64,000 bases of DNA from Phytopythium helicoides. Taxonomy: Eukaryota > Oomycota > Peronosporomycetes > Pythiales > Pythiaceae. Where the stretch lies: assembly GCA_024867545.1 (NCBI GenBank), contig JANFNE010000052.1:1-64000 (forward strand), read 5' to 3'. The notes beneath the pieces are model-generated. The model worked only from the letters and a program-made list of their open reading frames with translations, did not search any database and was not told where the DNA came from. The position numbers and the translations under genes were made by a program. Shown in pieces: positions 1 through 9,542 of the stretch (position 1 is the stretch's first letter; each line of letters begins with the position of its first letter).

Positions 1-679
1 TGAATGGCTCGAACGCGCGTAGACCGGATGCCGGGAGTCCTAGCACGAGCACTGCCGGGAAGATGTGGTACACTAGCGAGGACAGCGCGACGGTGGTTCT
101 GCAGCTGTGCTCGTGCTTGGCGAGCATCTCCAGTAGCATGGGTACCCACAGCCCTCCCCTGTCGATGGGTCTGTCCCTCCTGTAGAAGTAGAAGAAGGCG
201 AGCGCGACGATGTCGACGGCGACGACAAACTGCGACGCGCGCAGCAGGCGCACCGAGAAGTACGAGTTGAGCTGGAACTGTCCGTTGAGGAAGGAGTTTG
301 GCAGTAGCAGCTGCTGCTTGTCGCCGCCCGTCCTCACGTGCACGCTGGCGTGCTCCGGCCGCTGCTGCATGGAGCTCAGGTGCTCGGTGGCTCCCTCGGC
401 CTCGTTGTCGTCGCTGTCCCTTCCGCATGGGCTCCTCTCGGCAGCCTGGATCTCCCTCGCCACCACGTCGGCCCCACTTGGCCTGGGCGCCAGCGACCGC
501 CGCGCCAGCGCCACCTCGATCTCCATGTCCACCGCGCGCGCGTCCTCCATCTCGCGCTCGCCCTGGTCGCTGTCGAACGTCTCCTGAGCGCGCAGCTCGC
601 GCGGCTTGACGGGCGTCTGCAGCCGCGCGTAGCCCGCGGTCTGCGCCTGCGCCTGCGCCTCGGGGGCCTCCGCCTGCAT
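1..679 (-). CDS. Membrane-protein gene 5' fragment, copy 1 (runs off window start)
   Basis: The ATG is at 679 on the minus strand and the frame reads to the left edge. It matches the 232-codon ORFs at 9522-10220 and 18625-19323. The predicted protein starts with a Gln/Ala-rich and then acidic, charged N-terminal half of about 125 residues. A hydrophobic segment (core FVVAVDIVALAFFYFY) follows, and a second one near LVYHIFPAVLVLGL. I do not recognise the family. In the two complete copies the ORF is cut where cullin-3 sequence is joined, and position 1 here lies about 2 bases inside that same junction. This copy therefore probably also continues into a cullin-3 fragment outside the window. A few substitutions separate it from the other copies. 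Confidence 0.45.
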   Translation of the reverse strand, partial: MQAEAPEAQAQAQTAGYARLQTPVKPRELRAQETFDSDQGEREMEDARAVDMEIEVALARRSLAPRPSGADVVAREIQAAERSPCGRDSDDNEAEGATEHLSSMQQRPEHASVHVRTGGDKQQLLLPNSFLNGQFQLNSYFSVRLLRASQFVVAVDIVALAFFYFYRRDRPIDRGGLWVPMLLEMLAKHEHSCRTTVALSSLVYHIFPAVLVLGLPASGLRAFEPF

Positions 680-860
680 GCGGAGCGCCGCGTTGCTGCT
701 TGGAACGTGGCGCGCGACCTGCCGACACTAGCGCGCCATGTAAAAGCGCGAGTGACTTGGCATGAGTATGGAGTGCGAGGGTGGCGGTTGACAGGGGGGA
801 ATGGAGGGTTTTTAGCCAATGAGAGGGAGGGAAGGAGGGGTTTGGACCAATCAGAGGAGA
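680..860 (-). promoter_or_regulatory. Promoter of membrane-protein fragment, copy 1
   Basis: Two CCAAT boxes at 816-820 and 847-851 sit about 140-170 bp upstream of the ATG at 679, in a stretch conserved with copies 2 and 3. This is inferred from motif and position only; no transcription start is visible. Confidence 0.4.
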
Positions 861-1319
861 GGAAGGAACGAGCGCATCTCCACACGCGGACGGACCTTCG
901 ACGGGTTTTGCACTTGGGCTCAGTATGCGGACAGGGAGTCAGCAGCAGCTTCCGGCTGGACACATGGCGAGCTTGACGTGCACCACACGAGGCGAAGACG
1001 AGGCTGACATGACAGCCTTCAGCAGCTGGAAAGTGGAGACACGTTATCAAATCCGACATTCATGGCTGCACATGGTGACAGCGGCGGCGAGCTGTCTGGA
1101 GCAGCAGCGAGGCCTCACGGCTGAGAGAGATTGGGTGGCGGCGTCTATCTGCATGACCGACTGGGATGAGAAGGCGGTCCAAGTTCTCGCGTGGGTTCTG
1201 ATGTGGGCGTGGGGATGAGAGGGCGATTTGGTCCCGAGACGGGTGGAGTAGAAGCGTCATGCGTTCCTGGACGATCGATCCGTGGATTTGGATTTGGAGC
1301 AATAGATCGTTCGATGGGT

Positions 1320-1517
1320 TCAAGCTTTCAGCAGAGTGTACTCTAGCGTGGCTACCTTAACTTGGACACGTCGCGCTTGACACCCTTCGTGGCCGATCAT
1401 CCCTGTCACTGACTTGATGGACTCCGGTGTCACCGCGGCGAAGACCTTGGAAGGATCTGGAAGCTGGATGCGTGGCCCCGCGTCGTGAGCCGCGAAGTGC
1501 GGTCGCTTGGAATCCAT
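1320..1517 (-). pseudogene. 5' fragment of unidentified gene X, copy 1
   Basis: The frame begins MDSKRPHF and contains the motif VTPESIKSV. The three other copies (10904-11059, 17786-17941, 27409-27564) begin MESKRPHF and end after 51 residues at AAG TTA AGG TAG. This copy carries a 10-bp insertion near 1390-1400, so its 3' frame differs from theirs. The segment VTPESIKSVxGMIG faintly resembles the start of a TAF6-type histone fold, which is only a guess. The AGGTAG context could be a splice donor of a lost downstream part. Confidence 0.4.
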
Positions 1518-2070
1518 CTTGCAAATCGCCGACTGCGGAGAAGAATCGAATGCGACTCGCTCGGGCAGCTTTCACCTACGGCCCCGACATTCCGATGGAA
1601 TCCAAGGCGCGACCAATGAGCTCTCATCAAGCCTTCTACGCGACCGAGGAATCCAGCAGCGTCTTTGAGTCCTCTAGTTAGTCTTCAAGACGCTCGGTTC
1701 CTTGCTGGGTTCCTGGCACTCCATGCTAACAAGAAGCAAGCGTGTCGTGCGGAGATTATCACTTAGCAGTTCATGCGTTTATGTCATATGATACGGAGTT
1801 GGGAGCCAAGCAAAACATGGGTCAGAATAGAACAGAGAATACTAGAGATGTGCATTTAATTGCTTGGGTCTATCTCAAAGCAACCAAGCAACAAAGGAAC
1901 TTGACAGCCTCATGTTCCAATTCCGCATCGACTGCATCAATATGCACTTACACCGGACGTAGCAGTGCTTTCAAGACAGTACCGATTTGGAGGAAATGAA
2001 AGAGCTTTGAAAGAAGACATAGAATAAGGAAACGATACCAAACCTTGACAGCTCTACTTTCGTCCTAGGT

Positions 2071-2116
2071 CCAGCGGAGCCCGGCCGACCGGCGGGTGTA
2101 CAACTATTTAGCGTAA
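2071..2116 (+). pseudogene. Cullin-3 3'-end fragment (last 15 codons)
   Basis: The sequence from CCAGCGGAGCCC to the stop encodes the cullin C-terminus [12 protein letters not shown] and is the same as the end of the intact gene at 34277. The left neighbour (CCTAGG, 2065-2070) is NTPase-nuclease 3' flank, so 2070/2071 is a rearrangement breakpoint. Confidence 0.8.
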
Positions 2117-2466
2117 ACCCACCGAAGTCATTCATTGATGTTGATCCTATCCATTCGTCCATGTTTGCTTTTTCCTCAAGCAGACCATCAAGCGGGAACC
2201 ACGCACCTCATCGTGAACCGAGGCTAATGTCAAACCAGAAGCAAGATCACCTTCATCAAATCGTCCAGAATTTCATCACGTTCTTTGCTGTGTTTTCATT
2301 TCAACGATAGCCCGCACCAACAATCGAACTCGGCGTTTAGCACTACAATTCCGCAACACAGAAAACTTCCAAAATAGAGGAATTGAAAGAGCTTTGAAAG
2401 AAGACATTCAGAATAAGGAAACGCTACCACCAACCTTGACAACTCCACTTTTGTCCTAGGTCCTCC

Positions 2467-5097
2467 CTACGCCTCACCTTCCTCGCTTTCCTCAACCTCG
2501 CGACTCGGAAGCAAATCAAACAACACAGATGCCGTCTCAGTAGCTCGCTCGCGTGCCAAAACACTCGATAAACACATGCGAGACTCCTCGTCCTCATGGC
2601 GTGCATTCAAATCGGCCTCCACTTTTGTCTTGCCGTCCCACCACGCCAAGTTGGCAAGCGTCCTCAGCTCTTTCATTGTTGGAGACGCCAAAAAAGACCA
2701 CGAATACCCCCATTGCTCTGCGTCTGGGGCGAACATCCCTCGAACACACAGCGCAAAATTGTCGACCCGCACAGACGCACCCGTTTTGGTCCTCTTTCTC
2801 GTATTCGCCACTCCTGCCATCAACACACACTTGTTGGGGAATTGATTGGTCGCGCGCTCACGCAGACTCATATAAAGACGAATCATCTTGTTCACAGGAG
2901 TGAGATGAAGCGGATGCGCGCTGTCGAACACGTACGAAGGAGACAAACAATGGAGTGCCGAATGAGGAAACCCACTGTCATGGTCAGCGCGATTCTTCAC
3001 TTGCACCAGCACAAACGACACTTCTCTGTCGCGAAATATCGGGAGGAGCAAGTCGGCTCCCCTCGTGCTTTGGTTGTGTGGCATGATACCAGCTGCGCGG
3101 CGCTCCAACATCCTCCACAAAAAGTCGTCGGTTGGTAACTTTGGCACGTCCACAAAGTGGCTATAGCCGATCTTCCACCCCTCCCATGTCTGCAGCCACG
3201 CTTTGCATTGTTCATGATAGTCTGGATCCTGACTTGACTCGTCTGGCTTTTGCACTACCGACACACCATCACACAAAACCGCGTCTTCACCGATGAGCAT
3301 ACGAATGAACTCCGAAACACCACAGAACTGACCAGCAAACACAAACGCTTGCTCCTCTTCTCGCGTTCTCACGCCCTCTGCACGCATCATTGTCGCGTCC
3401 ATCGCCAACAACAGAAAGATGCGAGCCACGAGTTCGCCGATATTCCCCGCGTCAACCATTCCTTCGATCAGCATACTCTTGAACCGAGGCAAAAGGTGGG
3501 TAGTCAGCGCCGGCGGATCCAGCTGATACCAAATGCGCGACGCACCGAACGTCAAGATCGGGTCCGACGAGTAGTTGGTGAGATGCATGTCGTTCTTGTA
3601 CCCGACGTAGTGGAGAACACTCATCAAGTCGGCAACCATGCGAGGAGCCATCGGGTCTCTCTCTCGTGGACGCAATCCGGCTCGACAAAACAGTGCAGCT
3701 ACGCCGTGGAGAGTGGTGTCGTTGTAGCTTCTATTCTTCTGAGCAGCTTCCCCGATCAGCAGCTTGGAAGAAGCAAATCGATTAAGCTTTTTCCTCCTCG
3801 CATCGAATGAGTCACCTCGCGATATCCCGTGCCACAGAGGACGACCGAGGGAAACAAGAGCCAACCAAACACGCTCTGGGTCCGTCTCCAGCACTCGGTC
3901 CATACTTGAAGTTCCATGAAATGGCGACGAAGGGAGCCGCATCATGACGTCCATCGTTTGCGTCAGGACGAACGGCGGGAACAAAAACGTGTGTGGATCC
4001 CCTCGAGATGACGGATCATATCGAAGAGCTGGGGTGGAGTCGTGCACTATAGGCACTATAGGGCTTGTGTCGACAAGCACCGCGAAGACCATACCGTTGA
4101 CAGCGTTGACTACGGGAGATCTGAATACCATCCTGAGCGCTCTCTGCAACATTCGAAACGAGTTGATTCTGTTCACATCCGTGACCTTCAACAGAGCTCG
4201 AGCCTCATCAATAGCCAACACGAGAACCGGCACTTTCGTCTTCGTTCGCGTCTTGCTCGTTTCAAAGTGCAAATGCTTGGAAGCTCTGGAGTCCGGTGTT
4301 TGGGACGCACTTCGGACCGACAGCTCTTCAGCCAGTCGTGTGTCAAGAGTCTGACCGTTTATCGTTGGGTTGGAGAAGAGATGCAGCCATTGCTGTGATG
4401 CTGCGGAGGGGTGGTCAATCGCATACTGGAACAGATCAGCGAGCTTGTTCTTGATACTGTTCTCGTCGCCAGAAGGATGGAAGAGCCAATTACCCAAAGC
4501 GGGGGTTGCACACGGATACCCAGTCGATCCCACGGGGTCACGCAGATTGACGTACAACACCTTCATGTCGAACTCGTAGCCACCGCTGGAGATTGTGTTG
4601 CCTTGTGCGGTGAACTCGGCGAGTCGCTGTAGCACACGACTTTTGCCAAACCCCGAGCTTTGGGTTATCGTCGTGTAGGGAGACGTATAGGAGGAGGGAG
4701 ACCCGTAGTAGGCTGCACAGCATCGAGCGAGATGATCCCGAAAGAATGCGTCAGCTCCTTCAACGTACTGTTGTTGGAAGGCTTGTGCTGTCGTTTCAAA
4801 GGTGGAGACGGGATCGACGCTAACAATCTGTTCGGTGTTGTGTAGGTTGAGTGTGGCGAATGCGGCTTCAACTACCTTCGCGCGAGCTTTCTTAGGGAGG
4901 ATGAATTCCGCATACGCGTCGGAAACGGCAACTCTGATCTCTTTTTTGACGGCTTCCGCGCCTTCAGCGAGTTTGATTTCCCTCTCGATGCTCGGTGACA
5001 GCTCACAATAGTCAACTTCGACACCTTCTTCGATCAGAGAGTTGTAGATGACCGCGGAGAGCACACTAACGATGCTTTGCTTCTTGATGGACTTCAT
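2467..5097 (-). CDS. Crinkler/RHS-type P-loop NTPase + REase-fold protein, gene 1
   Basis: This is an intronless gene of 876 codons. The N-terminal ~100 residues are helical and variable. A P-loop NTPase follows, with Walker A QSSGFGKS at 146-153 and Walker B LVLAIDEA (Asp near 297, Glu next). The C-terminal third has a PD-(D/E)xK nuclease pattern: GELVARIFLLLA near 555-566, GADLLLP with Asp near 682, and VQVKN with Lys near 701. This order matches the NTPase-REase proteins described for Crinkler-RHS-type effectors of oomycetes and fungi. I see no secretion signal and no LxLFLAK Crinkler leader. The start MKSIKKQS is chosen because it is conserved; here an ATG at 5160 in the same frame could add 21 residues, but the equivalent position is AGG in gene 3. 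It is transcribed away from gene 2 across a shared promoter. Confidence 0.85.
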   Translation of the reverse strand: MKSIKKQSIVSVLSAVIYNSLIEEGVEVDYCELSPSIEREIKLAEGAEAVKKEIRVAVSDAYAEFILPKKARAKVVEAAFATLNLHNTEQIVSVDPVSTFETTAQAFQQQYVEGADAFFRDHLARCCAAYYGSPSSYTSPYTTITQSSGFGKSRVLQRLAEFTAQGNTISSGGYEFDMKVLYVNLRDPVGSTGYPCATPALGNWLFHPSGDENSIKNKLADLFQYAIDHPSAASQQWLHLFSNPTINGQTLDTRLAEELSVRSASQTPDSRASKHLHFETSKTRTKTKVPVLVLAIDEARALLKVTDVNRINSFRMLQRALRMVFRSPVVNAVNGMVFAVLVDTSPIVPIVHDSTPALRYDPSSRGDPHTFLFPPFVLTQTMDVMMRLPSSPFHGTSSMDRVLETDPERVWLALVSLGRPLWHGISRGDSFDARRKKLNRFASSKLLIGEAAQKNRSYNDTTLHGVAALFCRAGLRPRERDPMAPRMVADLMSVLHYVGYKNDMHLTNYSSDPILTFGASRIWYQLDPPALTTHLLPRFKSMLIEGMVDAGNIGELVARIFLLLAMDATMMRAEGVRTREEEQAFVFAGQFCGVSEFIRMLIGEDAVLCDGVSVVQKPDESSQDPDYHEQCKAWLQTWEGWKIGYSHFVDVPKLPTDDFLWRMLERRAAGIMPHNQSTRGADLLLPIFRDREVSFVLVQVKNRADHDSGFPHSALHCLSPSYVFDSAHPLHLTPVNKMIRLYMSLRERATNQFPNKCVLMAGVANTRKRTKTGASVRVDNFALCVRGMFAPDAEQWGYSWSFLASPTMKELRTLANLAWWDGKTKVEADLNARHEDEESRMCLSSVLARERATETASVLFDLLPSREVEESEEGEA

Positions 5098-5398
5098 TTG
5101 GCCACGATCCTTGCGAGCGGTGCTGAGGAGAAGAATTTGCTCACTTGAATATGCCGACATTCCGTGAATGAAGTGAGATTTTCGTGGAGAAAGGGCTTAA
5201 CAAGAAAATACTGGGCTCGGAAATCTCAAGTGAAAGATGATGACTGAAGCCGCGGGTTTCGCCGAAATCGAGTTTTGACGGAACAGTACTCTTATCAATC
5301 ATCAACAATTGTCATTCCTGCCTTGCTCGATCTCGTCCTAATTGCATTCCCAAATCTGCGTCGAGAGTGAAAAGTCGAACTGCACCAACGCAAACAAA
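5098..5398. promoter_or_regulatory. Divergent promoter, pair 1
   Basis: The 301 bp between two opposed start codons must hold both promoters. On the plus side TCATTCC at 5312-5318, 81 bp before the ATG, resembles the core of the oomycete initiator (TCAYTYY) and is conserved at 14509-14515. On the minus side the stretch CTCACTTCATTC upstream of gene 1 is a similar candidate. No TATA box is obvious. The assignment is motif-based only. Confidence 0.5.
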
Positions 5399-8020
5399 AT
5401 GGAAGTCAAGAAGCAAAGCATCGTTAGTGTGCTCTCCACTGCCGCTTACGACGCTCTGATTGAAGAAGGTGTCGAAGTTGACTATTGTGAGCTGTCACCG
5501 AGCATTGAGAGGAGAATCAAACTCGCTGAAGGCGCGGAAGCCGTCAAAAAAGAGATCAGAGCTGCTGTTTCCGACGCGTACCTGGAATTCAGCGTACCTA
5601 GGAAAGCTCGCGCGAAGGTAGTTGAAGCCGCATTCGCCGCATTCAAGCTGCACAACGCCAAACAGATTGGTAGCGTCGATCCCGTCTCCACCTTTGAAAC
5701 GACAGCACAAGCCTTCCAACAACAGTACGTTGAAGGAGCTGACGCATTCTTTCGGGATCATCTCGCTCGATGCTGTGCAGCCTACTACGCGTCTCCCTCC
5801 GCCTATACGTCTCCCTACACGACGATAACCCAAAGCTCGGGGTTTGGCAAGAGTCGTGTGCTACAGCGACTCGCCGAGTTCACCGCACAAGGCAACACAA
5901 TCTCCAGCGGTGGCTACGAGTTCGACATGAAGGTGTTGTACGTCAATCTTCGTGACCCCGTGGGATCGACTGGGTATCCGTGTGCAACGCCCGCTTTGGG
6001 TAATTGGCTCTTCGATCCTTTTGGAGATGAGAACAGTATCAAGAACAAGCTCGCTGATCTGTTCCAGTATGCGATTGACCACCCCTCCGCAGCATCACAG
6101 CAATGGCTGCATCTCTTCTCCAACCCAAAGATAAACGGTCAGACTCTTGACACACGACTGGCTGAAGAGCTGTCGGTCCGAAGTGCGTCCCGAACACCGG
6201 ACTCCAGAGCTTCCAAAAGTCCACACTTTGAAACGAGCAAGACGCGTACGAAGACGAAAGTGCCGGTTCTCGTGTTGGCTATTGATGAGGCTCGAGCTCT
6301 GTTGAAGGTCACGGATGTGAACAAAATCAACTCGTTTCGAATGTTGCGACGAGCGCTCAGGATGGTATCCAGATCTCCCGTAGTCAACGCTGTCAACGGT
6401 ATGGTCTTCGCGGTGCTTGTCGACACAAGCCCTATAGTGCCTATGGTGCACGACTCCACCCCTGCTCTTCGATATGATCCGTCGTCTCGAGGGGATCCAC
6501 ACACGTTTTTGTTCCCGCCGTTCGTCCTGACGCAAACGATGGACGTCATGATGCGCCTCCCTTCGTCGCCATTTCATGGAACTTCAAGTATGGACCGAGT
6601 GCTGGAGACAGACCCGGAGCGTGTTTGGTTGGCTCTTGTTTCCCTCGGTCGTCCTCTGTGGCACGGGATATCGCGAGGTGACTCATTCGATGCGAGGAGG
6701 GAAAAACTTAATCGATTTGCTTCTTCCAAGCTGCTGATCGGGGAAGCTGCTCAGAAGGATAGCAGCTACAACGACACCACTCTCCACGGCGTAGCTGCAC
6801 TGTTTTGTCGAGCCGGATTGCGTCCACGAGAGAGAGACCCGATGGCTCCTCGCATGGTTGCCGACTTGATGAGTGTTCTCCACTACGTCGGGTACAAGAA
6901 CGACATGCATCTCACCAACTACTCGTCGGACCCGATCTTGACGTTCGGCGCGTCGCGCATTTGGTATCAGCTGGATCCACCGGCGCTGACTACCCACCTT
7001 TTGCCTCGGTTCAAGAGTATGCTGATCGAAGGAATGGTTGACGCGGGGGATATCGGCGAACTCGTGGCTCGCATCTTTCTGTTGTTGGCGATGGACGCGA
7101 CAATGATGCGTGCAGAGGGCGTGAGAACGCGAGAAGAGGAGCAAGCGTTTGTGTTTGCTGGTCAGTTCTGTGGTGTTTCGGAGTTCATTCGCATGCTCAT
7201 CGGTGAAGACGCGGTTTTGTGTGATGGTGTGTCGGTAGTGCAAAAGCCAGACGAGTCAAGTCAGGATCCAGACTATCATGAACAATGCAAAGCGTGGCTG
7301 CAGACATGGGAGGGGTGGAAGATCGGCTATAGCCACTTTGTGGACGTGCCAAAGTTACCAACCGACGACTTTTTGTGGAGGATGTTGGAGCGCCGCGCAG
7401 CTGGTATCATGCCACACAACCAAAGCACGAGGGGAGCCGACTTGCTCCTCCCGATATTTCGCGACAGAGAAGTGTCGTTTGTGCTGGTGCAAGTGAAGAA
7501 TCGCGCTGACCATGACAGTGGGTTTCCTCATTCGGCACTCCATTGTTTGTCTCCTTCGTACGTGTTCGACAGCGCACATCCGCTTCATCTCACTCCTGTG
7601 AACAAGATGATTCGTCTTTATATGAGTCTGCGTGAGCGCGCGACCAATCAATTCCCCAACAAGTGTGTGTTGATGGCAGGAGTGGCGAATACGAGAAAGA
7701 GGACCAAAACGGGTGCGTCTGTGCGAGCCGACGATTTTGCGCTGTGTGTTCGAGGGATGTTCGCCCCAGACGCAGAGCAATGGGGGTATTCGTGGTCTTT
7801 TTTGGCGTCTCCAACAATGAAAGAGCTGAGGACGCTTGCCAACTTGGCGTGGTGGGACGGCAAGACAAAAGTGGAGGCCGATCTGAATGCACGCCATGAG
7901 GACGAGGAGTCTCGCATGCGTTTATCGAGTGTTTTGCCTCGCAAGGGAGCTACTGAGACGGCATCTGTGTTGTTTGATTTGCTTCCGAGTCGCGAGGTTG
8001 AGGACAAGCGAGGAAGGTGA
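5399..8020 (+). CDS. Crinkler/RHS-type P-loop NTPase + REase-fold protein, gene 2
   Basis: This is an 873-residue homologue of gene 1 with the same Walker A, Walker B and REase motifs, one residue earlier because it begins MEVKKQS. The frame can be extended upstream to a TTG at 5342, but ATG 5399 is the first ATG and is conserved in genes 4, 6, 7 and 9. The variable N-terminal segment (about 48-75) has its own version, with SDAYLEFSVPRKAR, and the linker before Walker B reads SRASKSPHFETS. The C-terminus ends EDKRGR rather than the ESEEGEA of gene 1. So the two members of the pair differ at both ends while the core is nearly identical. No intron and no stop interrupt it. Confidence 0.85.
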   Translation: MEVKKQSIVSVLSTAAYDALIEEGVEVDYCELSPSIERRIKLAEGAEAVKKEIRAAVSDAYLEFSVPRKARAKVVEAAFAAFKLHNAKQIGSVDPVSTFETTAQAFQQQYVEGADAFFRDHLARCCAAYYASPSAYTSPYTTITQSSGFGKSRVLQRLAEFTAQGNTISSGGYEFDMKVLYVNLRDPVGSTGYPCATPALGNWLFDPFGDENSIKNKLADLFQYAIDHPSAASQQWLHLFSNPKINGQTLDTRLAEELSVRSASRTPDSRASKSPHFETSKTRTKTKVPVLVLAIDEARALLKVTDVNKINSFRMLRRALRMVSRSPVVNAVNGMVFAVLVDTSPIVPMVHDSTPALRYDPSSRGDPHTFLFPPFVLTQTMDVMMRLPSSPFHGTSSMDRVLETDPERVWLALVSLGRPLWHGISRGDSFDARREKLNRFASSKLLIGEAAQKDSSYNDTTLHGVAALFCRAGLRPRERDPMAPRMVADLMSVLHYVGYKNDMHLTNYSSDPILTFGASRIWYQLDPPALTTHLLPRFKSMLIEGMVDAGDIGELVARIFLLLAMDATMMRAEGVRTREEEQAFVFAGQFCGVSEFIRMLIGEDAVLCDGVSVVQKPDESSQDPDYHEQCKAWLQTWEGWKIGYSHFVDVPKLPTDDFLWRMLERRAAGIMPHNQSTRGADLLLPIFRDREVSFVLVQVKNRADHDSGFPHSALHCLSPSYVFDSAHPLHLTPVNKMIRLYMSLRERATNQFPNKCVLMAGVANTRKRTKTGASVRADDFALCVRGMFAPDAEQWGYSWSFLASPTMKELRTLANLAWWDGKTKVEADLNARHEDEESRMRLSSVLPRKGATETASVLFDLLPSREVEDKRGR

Positions 8021-8360
8021 GGCGTAGGGAGGACCTAGGACAAAAGTGGAGCTGTCAAGGTTTGGTAGCGTTTCCTTATTCTGAATGTCTTCTTTCAAAG
8101 CTCTTTCAATTCCTCTATTTTGGAAGTTTTCTGTGTTGCGGAATTGTAGTGCTGAACGCCGAGTTCGATTATTGGTGCAGGCTATCGTTGAAATGAAACG
8201 CAGCAACGTGATGAAATTCTGGACGATTTGATGAAGGTGACCTTGCTTCTGGTTTGACATTAGCCTCGGTTCACAATGAGGTGCGTGGTTCCCGCTTGAT
8301 GGTCTGCTTGAGGAAAACGTAAACATGGACGATCAACATCAATGAATGACTTCGGTGGGT
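8021..8360. other. Spacer: NTPase-nuclease 3' flank joined to cullin-3 3' flank
   Basis: This holds the common 3' flank found after most array genes (CCTAGGACAAAAGTGGAG at about 8034, then an AT-rich stretch), followed by the downstream flank of cullin-3. No gene is visible. The same arrangement lies at 33922-34276 beside the intact cullin-3 gene, which suggests that locus is the source. Confidence 0.7.
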
Positions 8361-9542
8361 TTACGCTAAATAGTTGTACACCCGCCGGTCGGCCGGGCTC
8401 CGCTGGAGGTACTCGCGCTCGATCAGGCTCTCCATGCGCAGCTTGATCAGCTGCGGGGATGGCGTAAAACGCCCGGCCATCTGACGCGTCATCTCGACAA
8501 TCAGCTGGTTGTGAGGCATCTGCTTGCGTGTCTTCATGATGCGGACTATCGCCGCTTCCACTGAACAGTATCGAGGTGTATGCGTTAGAGACGTTGATAC
8601 AAACCCAGCAACTAGCAGCTAACAACACAAAGCACGCACCAAGATGCTTGCGGTCCTCGGCGACTGTCGGTGGAAGCGCATCCACCGGGTGCTTCGAGGC
8701 AATCCCCGCCATGGCTGGGAGCAGCGACGATTCTTTCTGAGACACCAGCGGTATCCGCACTCGGTGCAGCTTCGACTTGTATCCGTCGTTCACGGTGAAT
8801 GAGTCCACCTCCTCGTCGATGCGTTTCCCCTTGGAGCTCTTGACCAGAATCTTGTATTTGGGCGTGCACAGCGATATCAGGTGACGCTTGAGGTCGCTCG
8901 CTTCAATTCCAGTGCACTCGGCTAGATCCTTGTAGCTCCACTCCGACTTGTCGTTGAACAGCATCAATATGACTGCTTGATATGTCGACACGCTCAGTTC
9001 ATGACGGGATTTGGCACCCCCATCTTCAACTCCGCCAAAGAAGGTAGCTCGAACATCGACGGTACCCATATTCACTAGCCACGCGAGCTTCCGACCGTTG
9101 TGACGTGCCAGGTAAAACGTCTCAAACGAAGAGATCATCTTCGTCAGTGCCGACGGGAGCGTGCACATTGGGGACATCTCTGTCGGCCAGAACCCGCTCG
9201 TCAGAACTTGGACTGAGAGAGGAGGAGCCAGGTCGAGCAAAAAGTCGTTCGACTGAAGGAGGCTCGTAGCATTCGCGTTCCGCGCGTTCGTGGTCGACAC
9301 CTTGCGGTACAGCTCCATCAAGTCCTTCGAGATACTCATATCCTTAAACATCCCTTCGAGCTTGGACGTGAACTGGTAACCACACTCCGCTTTAAGTTTC
9401 GAGATCACTAGCTTCTCGGCCTCGTCGGACGTTCCGCGACCACTTAGCAGCCGCTTCGCAAGCAAGAGTTTATAGAATTCCTCGAACACGTCCTTGTCTT
9501 GCAGATAGCGGAACAGCGCAATCACCTGCGTGACTCGAACGT
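8361..9542 (-). pseudogene. Cullin-3 3' half, truncated copy (left arm)
   Basis: This corresponds to the last two exons of the intact gene at 34277-36792, from the codons for [14 protein letters not shown] to the stop. The 79-bp final intron is kept (8561-8639). The part that binds BTB adaptors is missing, while the cullin-homology region and the neddylation segment (VRIMKTRK) remain. The 5' boundary at about 9542 joins the membrane-protein fragment out of frame, so no fusion protein is expected. Several substitutions in the last exon ([15 protein letters not shown]) are absent from the intact gene and the right-arm copy, so this copy is drifting. Confidence 0.85.

Larger units (their letters stand above)
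680..2466. repeat. Duplicated spacer block, copy 1 (mosaic)
   Basis: From 680 to about 2070 the sequence is closely similar to 10221-11600. At 2071 it switches abruptly to the last 15 codons of cullin-3 (2071-2116, plus strand). It then follows the cullin-3 downstream flank and the common 3' flank of the NTPase-nuclease genes up to the stop of the gene at 2467. Apart from the gene fragments listed separately, I see no intact gene in it. ORFs here are overlapping short frames on both strands. Confidence 0.75.

Noticed and set aside
5342..5398. N-terminal extension HSQICVESEKSNC.. of gene 2 (also genes 4, 6, 7)
   Set aside because: The first codon is TTG, not ATG. The stretch is conserved leader DNA, more likely 5' UTR.
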